Notes under the pieces: model-generated | Databases searched by the model: none | What the model was told of the DNA's origin: nothing | The model's input: only the letters and a program-made list of their open reading frames with translations | Source: a virus | Direction: 5' to 3' (one strand) | IMG/VR virus record: IMGVR_UViG_3300042090_002577 | Coordinates: 1 to 54,616 of that record | DNA length: 54,616 nt | Program-made: the position numbers and the translations under genes | Shown here: one piece after another, positions 39,337 to 48,396 of the stretch | How positions within the stretch are numbered: position 1 is the stretch's first letter | How the letters are laid out: each line of letters opens with the position of its first letter

Positions 39337-39915
39337 ATGCCCCAGCTCAGCTACAGCCAGAACGCCATCGTCGCTCAGCCCGGCATGGCGTTCGACCTCG
39401 AGACGTCCAACCGGGACGTGGTGAGCCGCGTTGCCGCGGTGAACATCCCGTTCGGCGTCTACTGCGAGCTCACCGCGGGCGGACTCGCGCAGCCCATGCA
39501 GGACGCCACGACGGGCGCGAGCTTCTCGCCCAAGTCGCTCGGCATCAGCATGTTCGACCCGCTCGGCGTCGAGCAGCAGTACAGCACCTTCGCCGTGCCC
39601 GCGAGCACCAGCGGCTCGAGCAACCTCGGGTGGCTCAAGGGCATGCTCGTGCCCTTCATGCGCCGTGGCCGCATCTGGGTGTCCGGGGACGCGAGTGGCA
39701 GCGCGAGCATCTACGGCAGCATCAACGTGCACCACTCGAGCACGGGCGCCAACGCGCAGGGCGTCTTCACGCTGCTGCCGGTGCAGACCACGGCGGGCAA
39801 CGAGATCGATGTGGCCCCCAGCTGCACGCTCTGGAACCCGGACTCGCTCGCCACCTCGAGCACCGACCCCTTCGGCAACACCTTCCAGGTGTACCCGGTC
39901 GAAATCAATCTGTAA
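39337..39915 (+). CDS. Capsid cement/decoration-like structural protein
   Basis: A 192-residue product from ATG 39337. YSQNAIVAQPGMAFDL, then VAAVNIPFGVYCELTAGG, MLVPFMRRGRIWVSGDAS and VYPVEINL follow the phage cement-protein (SPP1/P22 gp24-like, DUF2190-type) pattern, with predicted beta strands throughout. Located between the protease and the major capsid protein, as is usual. Confidence 0.78.
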   Translation: MPQLSYSQNAIVAQPGMAFDLETSNRDVVSRVAAVNIPFGVYCELTAGGLAQPMQDATTGASFSPKSLGISMFDPLGVEQQYSTFAVPASTSGSSNLGWLKGMLVPFMRRGRIWVSGDASGSASIYGSINVHHSSTGANAQGVFTLLPVQTTAGNEIDVAPSCTLWNPDSLATSSTDPFGNTFQVYPVEINL

Positions 39916-39966
39916 GGCGCCACCGCGGCGGCCACGCCTCACCCCTCACGGAGAGAACACAAGCTC

Positions 39967-41097
39967 ATGGGTACTCAGGTCCAGGTTTACCGCGGCGGCG
40001 AGGGCGGCGTGAACCCTATGGCGCGCGCCGCGCGGCTCGACAGCAAGGCGGACTTCGAGCGCTTCGCGCGCACGCAGCTCATGATGCGGGGCTTCAAGGA
40101 GGACGCGGGCCTCACCGCAGCCTTCGCGAGGCAGCTCGAGCACATCATCGCCAAGGTCTACGCGGCCGAGTTCGCGCAATACCGGGCGATGGAGTTCTTC
40201 CCCGTCAACACCGAGCTGGGGCCAGGCGACCTGAGCTTCACCTACCGGATGATTGAGCGCATCGGCAACGCCAACGTAATCAACGCCGGCAACGCCAAGG
40301 ACCTGCCAAACATCGACATCGGTGCCGAGGAGTGGCAGGCGCCCATCATCACCCTGGGCGCGAGCTACAACTTCACCGTCATCGACCAGGCGAGCGCCGC
40401 GAAGGCGCAGATTGCCATCGAGGCCGAGAAGGCTAAGGCCACCCGCGAGGCCATCGAGGCGCTCGAGGAGCAGATTTGGTGCACCGGCTACGCCAACACG
40501 GGTGTGAGCGGCGTCACCAACGCCCCCGGCGTGGCGCAGGTCACGCAGACGAGCATCGCCAATGGCAACTGGGCGACGCAGATTGCCGCGGCGCTTGCCA
40601 CGAGCCCCACCACGAGCCTGCCGTACCCCGCGGTCGGTGCTGTTGCCGCCATCGCCTCGGACATCATCGCCTGCAAGCAGCAAATCTTCAGCAAGACCCT
40701 CGGCCGGCACAACGCCACCAACTGCCTGCTGCCGCCCAACCTATACTCGATGCTCGACACGGCCCCGCAGAGCCCCGCCTTCACGAGCAAGACCATGCTC
40801 ACGATGCTCGAGGAGCTCACGGGCCTGGAGTTCGACTACTGGCCCATCCTGCTCAACGTCGGCAGCATCAGCACCGGCTCGGGCAACAGCATCGCCACCG
40901 CGGCGAGCTCGCACTTCAACACGCGCGTCTGCGTGTACGAGAAAAACCCGGACGTGATGCAGCTGATGGTCGCGCAGCCGTTCGTGCAGCTGGCCCCGCA
41001 ATCCGTCGGATTGGTTTGGGAAGTGCCAACCTATTCCCGCGTAGGGGGGGCCATGAGCGTGCGGCCCCTCGGATTCGTATTTATGGACGGAGTCTAG
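39967..41097 (+). CDS. Major capsid protein (DUF2184-type)
   Basis: A 376-residue product from ATG 39967. Landmarks of the DUF2184 family: ARLDSKADFERFARTQLMM, EHIIAKVYAAEFAQYRAMEF, FPVNTELGPGDLSFTYRMIE, EEQIWCTGYANTGVSG and LLPPNLYSMLDTAPQSPAF. C-terminus FVQLAPQSVGLVWEVPTYSR and GGAMSVRPLGFVFMDGV. HK97-like fold expected. Its stop overlaps by 4 nt a convergent minus gene. Confidence 0.92.
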   Translation: MGTQVQVYRGGEGGVNPMARAARLDSKADFERFARTQLMMRGFKEDAGLTAAFARQLEHIIAKVYAAEFAQYRAMEFFPVNTELGPGDLSFTYRMIERIGNANVINAGNAKDLPNIDIGAEEWQAPIITLGASYNFTVIDQASAAKAQIAIEAEKAKATREAIEALEEQIWCTGYANTGVSGVTNAPGVAQVTQTSIANGNWATQIAAALATSPTTSLPYPAVGAVAAIASDIIACKQQIFSKTLGRHNATNCLLPPNLYSMLDTAPQSPAFTSKTMLTMLEELTGLEFDYWPILLNVGSISTGSGNSIATAASSHFNTRVCVYEKNPDVMQLMVAQPFVQLAPQSVGLVWEVPTYSRVGGAMSVRPLGFVFMDGV

Positions 41098-41288
41098 CCG
41101 GCCGCAGGCGGCGACTCGAGGTACACGAGCAAGCCACGCAAGCGCTGGGCGCTGTCCTTGAGCGCGCCTAGCCCAATGCTGCAGGCTGCGCACAAGTAGC
41201 CGCGCACGCACAGTTCGGGGGCATGCTCTGGTACGGGCCCGTTGGTGTTGACGTGCTTGGCGAAACGTTCTGCTAGGCTTGTTCTCAT
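41094..41288 (-). CDS. Miniature HNH/endonuclease-VII-like remnant
   Basis: A 64-residue product from ATG 41288. The N-terminal RFAKHVNTNGPVPEHAPEL is the usual opening of HNH homing endonucleases (their next residues, GPCWLWTG, are missing), and VRGYLCAACSIGLGALKDSA plus LVYLES is the usual end of an endonuclease VII (LCxxCNxxLG). The catalytic DHxH centre between them is absent, which suggests an internal deletion. AGGAGGTGA lies 5 nt upstream of the ATG, an excellent ribosome site. Probably an inactive relic next to the capsid gene. Confidence 0.6.
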   Translation of the reverse strand: MRTSLAERFAKHVNTNGPVPEHAPELCVRGYLCAACSIGLGALKDSAQRLRGLLVYLESPPAAG

Positions 41289-41398
41289 CGGCGTCACCTC
41301 CTGTTGGCGCTGGTCCGGGCCCCGGGTGTTTGCGCACCGCGGGGCCTCTCTTATTGTAGCGCTGCGGCGCCGGCGCCGGTATGGCCAAACGGCCGTGC

Positions 41399-41406
41399 TA
41401 AGTTCG
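41399..41406 (+). promoter_or_regulatory. Late promoter-like element TAAGTTCG
   Basis: In GCTAAGTTCGCC, four nt before ATG 41411. Confidence 0.45.
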
Positions 41407-41410
41407 CCAC

Positions 41411-41818
41411 ATGGCCCAAGACCCCGCACCCACCCCCACCCTCGGCGGTGGCGCCACGCTCGCCAAGCCCACCAAGGCCAGCGTGGCCCAGCCAAGCAAC
41501 ATGCCCAAAAACTGCGCGCGGCTGCTCGCCGAGCTGCAGGGCCTCGCCGCCGAGCCGCTGCCTGAGCGCGCAGCCGCGCTCTACGTGGGCCACCTCATCG
41601 CAACGCTCGGCAAGGCCAAGGTGGAGGCCCTCAAGGCCGGCGAGGTGAGCGAGCTGCTCAAGAGCTTCCGGGCCCGCGCGAGCCTCGCCGGCCAGGCGCT
41701 ACGCGTGGCGGACGCCGTGCGCTTCTCGCGCCAGCTCCAGAGCTTCGGCGAGCCACGGGCGGACGCGCAGGAGTACCTGCGGCTGCTGCACGAGGTGCTG
41801 CAGGCGGCCAAGGTTTAG
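41411..41818 (+). CDS. Hypothetical protein of the head gene cluster
   Basis: A 135-residue product from ATG 41411. Pro/Thr-rich start, then helices (CARLLAELQGLAAEPLPERA, AAALYVGHLIATLGKAKVEA). No family recognised. Head-region position only. Confidence 0.65.
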   Translation: MAQDPAPTPTLGGGATLAKPTKASVAQPSNMPKNCARLLAELQGLAAEPLPERAAALYVGHLIATLGKAKVEALKAGEVSELLKSFRARASLAGQALRVADAVRFSRQLQSFGEPRADAQEYLRLLHEVLQAAKV

Positions 41819-41828
41819 CCCATAGGGC

Positions 41829-41836
41829 TACCTTCG
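41829..41836 (+). promoter_or_regulatory. Late promoter-like element TACCTTCG
   Basis: In GGCTACCTTCGAG, ten nt before GTG 41847. Confidence 0.5.
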
Positions 41837-41846
41837 AGGCTGCCCC

Positions 41847-42428
41847 GTGCAGCCGTCGACCTTCGTCCAGCTCTTCCCAGAGTTCGCAGAGACGAACGCC
41901 ATCCTTGTGGCCGGCAAGCTCACGCTTGCGGCCACGCGCATGGGCGGGCCGGACGCCACCGTGTGGGGCCCGTTTGCGCAGCCCGGGCAGGCCCCAACAA
42001 CGGCCGACCTGGCGCAGGCCAACCTCGCAGCGCACTTGCTCATGACGTCGCCCATGGGCACCAGCACGCTGCTGGCGGCCAACACCGGCGGCAAGGTGAG
42101 CACGGCGTACTTCGAGGAGTTCGAGCGCCTCGAGCTCGCCATGTGCAGCGGCGCCGTGGTGGCCGGCGGCGCCACGCCGGGCACGCTCGGGCCGCCCAAC
42201 CCGGGCATCAACTTCCAGGTGCAGTTCTCGACCGTGGCGCTGGTCAACGGCAGCAACGCCGTGAACTTCTCCACGTCGCAAATCATCCCCGCAGGCACCG
42301 TGCTGGTCTTCGCGGCGCAGCCTGGGGCTTACTACACGGTCGCCAACAACGTGAACGGCACCACGGGGCAGCTCATGAGCGCGTACACGGGCGTGAGCAA
42401 CACCGCGAGCGGCTGGAGCGCCTCATGA
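41847..42428 (+). CDS. Head completion protein (DUF4054-type) with an extra domain
   Basis: A 193-residue product from GTG 41847. Residues 1-95 match DUF4054 head-tail connectors (FVQLFPEFAETNAILVAGKL, AQANLAAHLLMTSPMG). The rest (TVALVNGSNAVNFSTSQIIP, then FAAQPGAYYTVANNVNG and LMSAYTGVSNTASG) is an inserted or appended beta-rich unit similar to two segments of the tail sheath (51280-51440 and 51500-51680). The family normally ends after the helical core. Confidence 0.8.
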   Translation: MQPSTFVQLFPEFAETNAILVAGKLTLAATRMGGPDATVWGPFAQPGQAPTTADLAQANLAAHLLMTSPMGTSTLLAANTGGKVSTAYFEEFERLELAMCSGAVVAGGATPGTLGPPNPGINFQVQFSTVALVNGSNAVNFSTSQIIPAGTVLVFAAQPGAYYTVANNVNGTTGQLMSAYTGVSNTASGWSAS

Positions 42429-42886
42429 GCTTTGAGCTGAAGGACACCGACCACGGGTACCGGGCCCGCATGAAGGCGCTGCTCAAGCTGCGCGAGCCCG
42501 CGCATGTCGACGTGGGGCTCTTCGAGAGCGCCGGCACGCACGACCGCAGCGGGGCGAGCATCGTGGAGGTGGGCTCGTACAACGAGTTTGGTACCGACAC
42601 CATCCCCTCGCGGTCCTTCATCCGGGCATGGTTCGACGAGGCCGAGGCCGGGCTGCGGCGTGACTTCACCACGCTCATGCGCAGCGTGGCCGAGGGCAAG
42701 CGCACGCGCGCGCAAGTGCTCGAGCTCATGGGCCAGCGCATGGTGGGCCAAGTGCAAGCGCGCATCAGCGCCGGCATTGACCCGCCCAATGAGCCGGCCA
42801 CCGTGGCCGCCAAGGGCTCAAGCACGCCACTCATCGACACCGGGGTACTCAGGGCGGCAATCACCTACCGCGTAGGGGGCGAGTAA
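42425..42886 (+). CDS. Tail completion / HK97 gp10-like protein
   Basis: A 153-residue product from ATG 42425 (ATGA overlap). HVDVGLFESAGTHDRSG, then IVEVGSYNEFGTDTIPSRSF and IRAWFDEAEAGLRRDF follow the gp10/virion-morphogenesis family that caps the tail. C-terminus STPLIDTGVLRAAITYRV is typical. TAATG overlap with the next gene. Confidence 0.82.
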   Translation: MSFELKDTDHGYRARMKALLKLREPAHVDVGLFESAGTHDRSGASIVEVGSYNEFGTDTIPSRSFIRAWFDEAEAGLRRDFTTLMRSVAEGKRTRAQVLELMGQRMVGQVQARISAGIDPPNEPATVAAKGSSTPLIDTGVLRAAITYRVGGE

Positions 42887-45522
42887 TGGCGGGTACGCCT
42901 GGGCCGGCAGTGGCGCGAGGTGCCACGGGCGAGCAGCTGGCCATTGGCCCTCAGGGGCCCATTGGGCCGCAGGGCGTATCTGGCCCGGCGGGCGCTGCAG
43001 GCCCCGCGGGGCCGCCTGGTACCGGCGTGGCCGGGCAGGTCACCAACACCCTGGTAAACGGCACCAATTCGAACATCGCTACCCAGGGGCTGGCCACGCT
43101 GCGGCTCGGTGGGCCCACTGGGGCCTTCTCGGTAGGTGGCTTTACATGGCCCATGGCGGGCGTCGTCCCCGCCGGCTTCTTGCTCGTGGTGGCCAACACC
43201 ACCACGCAGCCCATGAGCATCCTGCACGAGGACATGGGCAGCACCGCGGGCTACCGCATCGACACCCAGAGCAACGGTGCGCCGGTGGTGTTGCAGCCGG
43301 GCAAGCTCGGCACCGCAACGTTCATGTACGACGGCACCGCGCTGCGGTGGCGACTGCACTCCATCGGCGCCACTCGGCCCATCGTACTCGACGGGCGCGA
43401 CTACAACATGGGACCGTCTGTCGCCGACAATACGACGACGTTTGCGGACCTGTTCACGGCGGCGATTCAAGCGAGCCAGGGTGTCGTCCTGCCGCCGCAG
43501 ACGGTGCCCGTGGGCACGTCCACGGACTTCCCAAGCGTGCGCGTCTTCGGAACTCCCGGGACCATACTCAACAGCAGCATCGGTGCCGGATTCACCGACT
43601 TCGGGGTGCTTGAGCACCTGCCCGACACCATATTCACGGGCGCGCTCGCGGCCGACGTGACCGTCGGCGTCAACCCGACGTTGAGCGGTGTCACGCAATC
43701 GGGATCGGGACCTGCCGTGACGCTTACGGGAGTCCCAGACGTTCCCGCGTCGTGGGTCGTCAAGATCACGACGGGAGGCGCACTCGCGACGTCGTTCTTT
43801 GCGCTGTCTTCCGACGGCGGCACGACCTACGGGACGCCCGTCGCGACGCCGAGCTCCGGCCGGTACCTCATCCCCGGCACCAGCATCGAGATCCTGTTTG
43901 CGTCGGGCACCTACGTCCTAAACACCACGTATTCGTGGACAGCCACGACGCAGACCGTCCTGCTGAACTGGGAGCCAACCGTTGGCAATACGCTCGGAAT
44001 CACGCGAGCCGACACGAATCAGTTTTACATCGTCAAGTCGGTCGTTTCCGCGGGCGGTGGCAATTACACCGTCGCGGTCGATAGGCCGTTTTTCATCAAA
44101 TGGCAAAACGGCGATTCAGCGACGGAGATGGTGCCTTCGGAGGCTCCCGTCTTCAACGGACTCGACGGCAGCGGCATGAAGATCACCGGCACGGGCAGCC
44201 ACGCGCTGCTCATGTCGGGGGTCTGGAACGCGACGTTTCGCGATATTCATGTCGTTACCACCAATGGGATATTCTCGGTCGCCGGCATCGGCTTCGACGG
44301 ATGCATGGGCATCTCGCTCGAGCGCTGCACGACCGACATGAACGGGTCAGGCAACGCGACCGGACAGTACCTCGAAGGATGTGAACGCAGCACCATCAGC
44401 GGCGGCATTGCCCGCGCTGGCTTCTATGGCTTCGAATGCTCGGACTCCTTCGAATCCGGCACCGAAAGCTGCACGGCCTACAACGGAGTCACGGGCTTCA
44501 ACTTCATCACGCTGAACGCGGCCGGGGTCAATTACGGCGGAATCGATTGCCACTCGACCAACGATGCAGCCATCGGCAGCTCGCTCGGCATGCTCGTGCA
44601 GGGCCAGACAGGGCTAACGGTCACCGCCTTCAAGGCCAATTACTGCGATGCGCAAGGCATCCTCGTCCAGGCCGGACCTGGCGGAGTGCCCACCCTTCGA
44701 AACAAGTTCATTGGATGCGATACGACGTACTGCACACGCGGAGTGTGGATTCAGACGGGCTGCGTCGATACCAGCTTTACGCGGCTCGATGTCACCGGCT
44801 GCGGACCCGATGCGGGCGTCTGGGCGGACACGAGCTGCAGCATCAGCGGGCTCAACGCGGACACCATCACGGCGGGCTACTGCATCAACGCGACGGCTGG
44901 CAAGCACACGTACAACGATCTGCACATCGTCTACGGCGCGGCCACCAGCATCGTCGCTGTTGCGCTCGGCGGAACTCTACACCGCGTCAATCGCGCATAC
45001 ATCGATATCAGCGGCACCACGAGCAGCGTCGGCATTCTATGCGCGGGGGGTACGACCTACCTCGATGGCATTACGGTCACCGGCGGAGGCACGACGGGTG
45101 TCGGGCTTCAGATCCTCAGCGGGGCCACCGTCATCCTTGGTCCGAACTGCGATTTCAGCCAGTGCCAATACCCGATACAGCTGCTTTCGGGCGGCGTTCT
45201 CATCACGAACGGTTCTCAAGGCGGCCTGCTGCCGGTGTCATGCACCGGTGGAGGCAACATCCAGCTCACGATTCCTGATGCGTTTTACGGAATCATCGAG
45301 GCCACTGGGGTCCTGCCAAGCGATACCAACATCATCATCCCCATCATGACGAACGAGCCGCTGCCAGGGCTCGAGTACTCCATGGCCAACAAGACCAGCG
45401 GAGCGCACAATCTCACGTTCTCAGGCCAGGGAGCGTCAGGCTTCATCATCGCATCGGGCAAGAGGGCTCAAGGCTACATCGATGCCAGCGGCAATATGCA
45501 GCGTCTGTCGCCGGACACCTGA
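42886..45522 (+). CDS. Tail spike/fibre with collagen-like and beta-helix domains
   Basis: An 878-residue product from ATG 42886. Residues 20-48 are collagen-like Gly-Pro repeats (GPQGPIGPQGVSGPAGAAGP). Residues 50-170 are a beta-rich head. From about residue 400 a right-handed parallel beta-helix is likely (FRDIHVVTTNGIFSVAGIGF, RSTISGGIARAGFYGFECSD, LTVTAFKANYCDAQGILVQA), as in pectate-lyase-like spikes. From about 43400 to the end GC and codon use fall below the neighbours, pointing to a recombined receptor-binding or depolymerase module. Located unusually among head-neck genes. Confidence 0.8.
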   Translation: MAGTPGPAVARGATGEQLAIGPQGPIGPQGVSGPAGAAGPAGPPGTGVAGQVTNTLVNGTNSNIATQGLATLRLGGPTGAFSVGGFTWPMAGVVPAGFLLVVANTTTQPMSILHEDMGSTAGYRIDTQSNGAPVVLQPGKLGTATFMYDGTALRWRLHSIGATRPIVLDGRDYNMGPSVADNTTTFADLFTAAIQASQGVVLPPQTVPVGTSTDFPSVRVFGTPGTILNSSIGAGFTDFGVLEHLPDTIFTGALAADVTVGVNPTLSGVTQSGSGPAVTLTGVPDVPASWVVKITTGGALATSFFALSSDGGTTYGTPVATPSSGRYLIPGTSIEILFASGTYVLNTTYSWTATTQTVLLNWEPTVGNTLGITRADTNQFYIVKSVVSAGGGNYTVAVDRPFFIKWQNGDSATEMVPSEAPVFNGLDGSGMKITGTGSHALLMSGVWNATFRDIHVVTTNGIFSVAGIGFDGCMGISLERCTTDMNGSGNATGQYLEGCERSTISGGIARAGFYGFECSDSFESGTESCTAYNGVTGFNFITLNAAGVNYGGIDCHSTNDAAIGSSLGMLVQGQTGLTVTAFKANYCDAQGILVQAGPGGVPTLRNKFIGCDTTYCTRGVWIQTGCVDTSFTRLDVTGCGPDAGVWADTSCSISGLNADTITAGYCINATAGKHTYNDLHIVYGAATSIVAVALGGTLHRVNRAYIDISGTTSSVGILCAGGTTYLDGITVTGGGTTGVGLQILSGATVILGPNCDFSQCQYPIQLLSGGVLITNGSQGGLLPVSCTGGGNIQLTIPDAFYGIIEATGVLPSDTNIIIPIMTNEPLPGLEYSMANKTSGAHNLTFSGQGASGFIIASGKRAQGYIDASGNMQRLSPDT

Positions 45523-45534
45523 GGGGACATAAAC

Positions 45535-45750
45535 ATGCGGAAGCGAGGCTCCAGAGGCATCAGGCCGACGAATCAAGTCGCTCGCGCGGTCGACAACGGC
45601 CAGAGTCGCAAGCGCGATTGCGCACCTTGCCCGGTGTGCGGCACGAAGCTTTCCGAGCGATTCATGGGCAGCGCGGGCTGGATTGCGCAAGAGTCCGATA
45701 CGGGACTCGTGCACGCCAAAACGCAATGCAGTTCGAAGAGGCGCCAATGA
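45535..45750 (+). CDS. Small zinc-ribbon protein
   Basis: A 71-residue product from ATG 45535. CAPCPVCGTKLSERF supplies a Cys cluster and the ends are basic. Lower GC like the spike upstream. Coupled downstream by ATGA. Function unknown. Confidence 0.55.
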   Translation: MRKRGSRGIRPTNQVARAVDNGQSRKRDCAPCPVCGTKLSERFMGSAGWIAQESDTGLVHAKTQCSSKRRQ

Positions 45751-46778
45751 AGAGACTCGCATGGATGCTGCTCGCGACCAGCCTTGCGGTGCTGGCTCAT
45801 GACCATCGCAGCTCGGCCGACACTGGCTTCACCCCCACCCTCGGCGGCGCCTACGCCAGTCCCGCGCAGGCCGCCGGGCTCGCCCTTTGGCTGCGGGCTG
45901 ACCAGGGCATCGCGTTTGGTGGGATGGCAGCCGTGGTGGCAGCGGGGAGCACGCCCCCGACGGTGACGCTGAGCGGCACGCCCAGCGCCAGCGTGCAGTC
46001 GTTCGACATGACGTGCACTACCATTGGCACGCTCACCAACTCGCACGTCAACATCAACATCAACGGCGCCAGCGTCTATGCGGGTGTGAGTGCTGCCAGC
46101 CTCGGGCCGTTCAGCGGCATCACGGTGGCCATTGCCGCCGGCACCATGGCGCTCAACAACGAGTGGACCTCGGTGCCCTCGGTGCTCAACTGGACTAGCA
46201 TCGAGGGCAACAGTTACGTCTTCACCCAGGCCACGCAGGCTTACCAGCCGAGCTGGATTGCGGCGGGGCTCACGCTCAATGGCTGGGTGGCCGGGCCAGG
46301 CAGCCAGGCGAGCCTGCTGTTCAACGGCACCAACATGGTGCTCACGGACGCCACTCTCCCAGGTGTGGCGCAGCCGTACAGCATGGCGGTGGTCATGCAG
46401 ATGCCGATAGCGGCCTCGGGGCCCACGTACTTCGTGGCAGACGGTAGCAACAACCTGCTGGCGTACGTCACGACATCGGGCGAGGTCATATGGTCCAGCG
46501 ACACCACGGGCCATGTCGGTGGCAGCTACAGCGTTACCCAGACGCTGCCGATGCTCGCTTCATCGGTGGTCAACGGCACCTCGAGCCGCGTGCCAGCCAA
46601 CGCCGCGCTCAAGATGAACCTTGGAGTAGCCGCCGAGGCCACGGGGCTCAACCTGGGCGGGGGCGCCGGCACTTTCACCAACTGCTACATCAGCGAGGTC
46701 GCCATGCACTCGGTGGCCCTCAGCAACACCGCGGCGGGCGGCCTCACCGGCTACTACAGCGCGCGGTACTCGCTCTAG
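45747..46778 (+). CDS. Exported or virion protein with a LamG/ConA-lectin-like domain
   Basis: A 343-residue product from ATG 45747. MKRLAWMLLATSLAVLAHDH looks like a signal peptide, cleaved perhaps near residue 17. The body begins AAGLALWLRADQGIAFGGMA, a typical opening of LamG/ConA-like domains, and ends with FTNCYISEVAMHSVALSN. Inserted near residues 70-150 is a beta segment (TVTLSGTPSASVQSFDMTCT). A signal peptide on a phage tail-region gene is odd; it may act outside the cell or be a mis-started fibre. Confidence 0.68.
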   Translation: MKRLAWMLLATSLAVLAHDHRSSADTGFTPTLGGAYASPAQAAGLALWLRADQGIAFGGMAAVVAAGSTPPTVTLSGTPSASVQSFDMTCTTIGTLTNSHVNININGASVYAGVSAASLGPFSGITVAIAAGTMALNNEWTSVPSVLNWTSIEGNSYVFTQATQAYQPSWIAAGLTLNGWVAGPGSQASLLFNGTNMVLTDATLPGVAQPYSMAVVMQMPIAASGPTYFVADGSNNLLAYVTTSGEVIWSSDTTGHVGGSYSVTQTLPMLASSVVNGTSSRVPANAALKMNLGVAAEATGLNLGGGAGTFTNCYISEVAMHSVALSNTAAGGLTGYYSARYSL

Positions 46779-46801
46779 GCCACCACCAAGGGACACCTGC
46801 C

Positions 46802-47257
46802 ATGCTCAAGTACCTCACCGCTGCCTTGCTGCTTGCCATGGCCTGCGCCTCGTGCGACGCCATGCCACCCACCCCTGCCGCCATGGCGCTCGCGGGGGAC
46901 GCTGGGCAGGTGGCAAGCCACCACCCACTGCTCGCTGCAGGCTTCACCGCGGGCACGGACGCCTTCTCGTATGCTGCTGGCACCGCCGGCACGTACACGG
47001 TACCGGCTGGCACATACGTTACGAGCCTCACGGCGCACGCCACGGGCAGCGGCGCCACGCTCACCATGACGCCCTCGGGGCCCAACGTTACGAGCCCCGT
47101 GGCAGGGCCGGCCATTGCCATCCCCGCCGGCGCCGCATACGCGCTCAACAGGCCGGTGCTTAGCGGCCAGGCCAACGAGCTCGGGGCCGGCACCACGCTG
47201 GTGTTTGCTGAGACGGACTCGTATGTGGTGACCCTGTACGCCGTGGGCGGCCCGTAG
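46802..47257 (+). CDS. Putative small lipoprotein/exported protein
   Basis: A 151-residue product from ATG 46802. MLKYLTAALLLAMACASCDA looks like a secretion signal, with Cys residues near the end that could be a lipobox (atypical). The rest is beta-rich and repetitive (FSYAAGTAGTYTVPAGTYVT). Function unknown. May pair with the preceding LamG protein. Confidence 0.6.
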   Translation: MLKYLTAALLLAMACASCDAMPPTPAAMALAGDAGQVASHHPLLAAGFTAGTDAFSYAAGTAGTYTVPAGTYVTSLTAHATGSGATLTMTPSGPNVTSPVAGPAIAIPAGAAYALNRPVLSGQANELGAGTTLVFAETDSYVVTLYAVGGP

Positions 47258-47267
47258 GGCAGCGGCA

Positions 47268-47870
47268 ATGACGCAGCCAGCGCCGCCGCCCCCAAGCGCG
47301 GTGCAGCCCTCGCCGCGGCTGCCCATGGCGCAGCTGCTCACGCTATACAGCACGCTGAGCGGCGTGCAGTGCCGCGAGGACACTGGCGCGCGGCCGCTGC
47401 TCGGGCAGCGCCCAGGCACCGAGGCAGCATGGCTGCTGGTGCAGGTGCAAAGCATCATCGAGCTCGGCACCGACGAACTGCTGGTGCAGTACAACGCGGC
47501 CACCGGCAACAACGACGAGTACTTGGTGGGGCAGCGCACCTTCACGTGCGTGATGCAGGCCTTTTCGCTCGATGCCACGCTCAAGGCGTACGACCTGCTC
47601 GAGCGCGTGCGCTTCCGGCTGCGCACCGCCACCGCGCGCGCCCTCATGGTGCCCACCATCGGGCTGCGGGACTTCATGCCGGTGCAGGCGCTGCCGCCCA
47701 TCGTGCCGGCCACGCCAGGGGGGCACATCGTGCTGCGCGCGAGCCTGGATGTACGGCTGAACTGCGTGCTTGGCGCGCCGCCCAATGACCCGGGCGGTGG
47801 CGACGTCATTGCGACTGCCGTGGTGCCGCCTCCCACCATTGGCGGTGGCCCGGGCAACCTCGAGCCGTGA
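47268..47870 (+). CDS. Neck terminator-like protein (LIC_12616 type)
   Basis: A 200-residue product from ATG 47268. After a Pro-rich start, LLTLYSTLSGVQCREDTGAR, then EYLVGQRTFTCVMQAFSLDA and AYDLLERVRFRLRTATARAL follow the LIC_12616/neck protein family. Expected in the tail-to-head joining region. It is followed by an opposite-strand block. Confidence 0.72.
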   Translation: MTQPAPPPPSAVQPSPRLPMAQLLTLYSTLSGVQCREDTGARPLLGQRPGTEAAWLLVQVQSIIELGTDELLVQYNAATGNNDEYLVGQRTFTCVMQAFSLDATLKAYDLLERVRFRLRTATARALMVPTIGLRDFMPVQALPPIVPATPGGHIVLRASLDVRLNCVLGAPPNDPGGGDVIATAVVPPPTIGGGPGNLEP

Positions 47871-47874
47871 GTGG

Positions 47875-48396
47875 CTACTCGGCCGGCGGCGCGCCCAGCT
47901 TGCCGTCGGGCCACTGCCATACCGTGATCTCGCCGCCAGGCGGCACGTGCACCACCTCGCTCTCGCCGTACCAGACCGCCATCGGCCGCTCGGTGGTGTT
48001 GTGCAGTACCTGCGGCCGGCCGTACCGGCGCACTAGCGCAGCTTTGCCGGCCTCAATGAGTGCCTCGGGCGAGCGCCGCAGCTGGCGTTGGAACTCGGGC
48101 CGCGCATAGCCCTCCCACCCCTGCCGTATGGCCTTGGCCTCGGTGCCGAGCTGCTGCCAGCTGGCGGCTAGCTTGAGGGCCTCGCGCCACCGGCCGGTGG
48201 CCATGTGCCCACGCAGCACGTCCAGCGGCTTGGGCGGCTCGCCAGGGGCCCGCTGCGCGCGCTTTGGTTCGGCATGCAGCGGTGGCGGGGTGGCGGTGCA
48301 CTGGCCGTCGCACGCAGCGCAGGGGCCGCCGTCGTGCGCATCCCACGGGTGGCCGCAGGTGGGGCAGCCTGCGTGGCTTTTGGCCAGGGGGCTCAC
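47875..48396 (-). CDS. Zinc-ribbon hypothetical protein of the accessory block
   Basis: A 173-residue product from GTG 48396. CPTCGHPWDAHDGGPCAACD is a clear zinc-ribbon. Helices in the middle (RWREALKLAASWQQLGTEAK) and a beta-rich C-terminus (MAVWYGESEVVHVPPGGEIT). Function unknown. Coupled by GTGA to the short ORF upstream. Confidence 0.62.
   Translation of the reverse strand: MSPLAKSHAGCPTCGHPWDAHDGGPCAACDGQCTATPPPLHAEPKRAQRAPGEPPKPLDVLRGHMATGRWREALKLAASWQQLGTEAKAIRQGWEGYARPEFQRQLRRSPEALIEAGKAALVRRYGRPQVLHNTTERPMAVWYGESEVVHVPPGGEITVWQWPDGKLGAPPAE

Noticed and set aside
37486-39942. An 818-codon minus-strand open frame opposite the protease and cement genes
   Set aside because: Antisense shadow of high-GC genes: Val/Leu/Ala/Arg-rich without domain structure.
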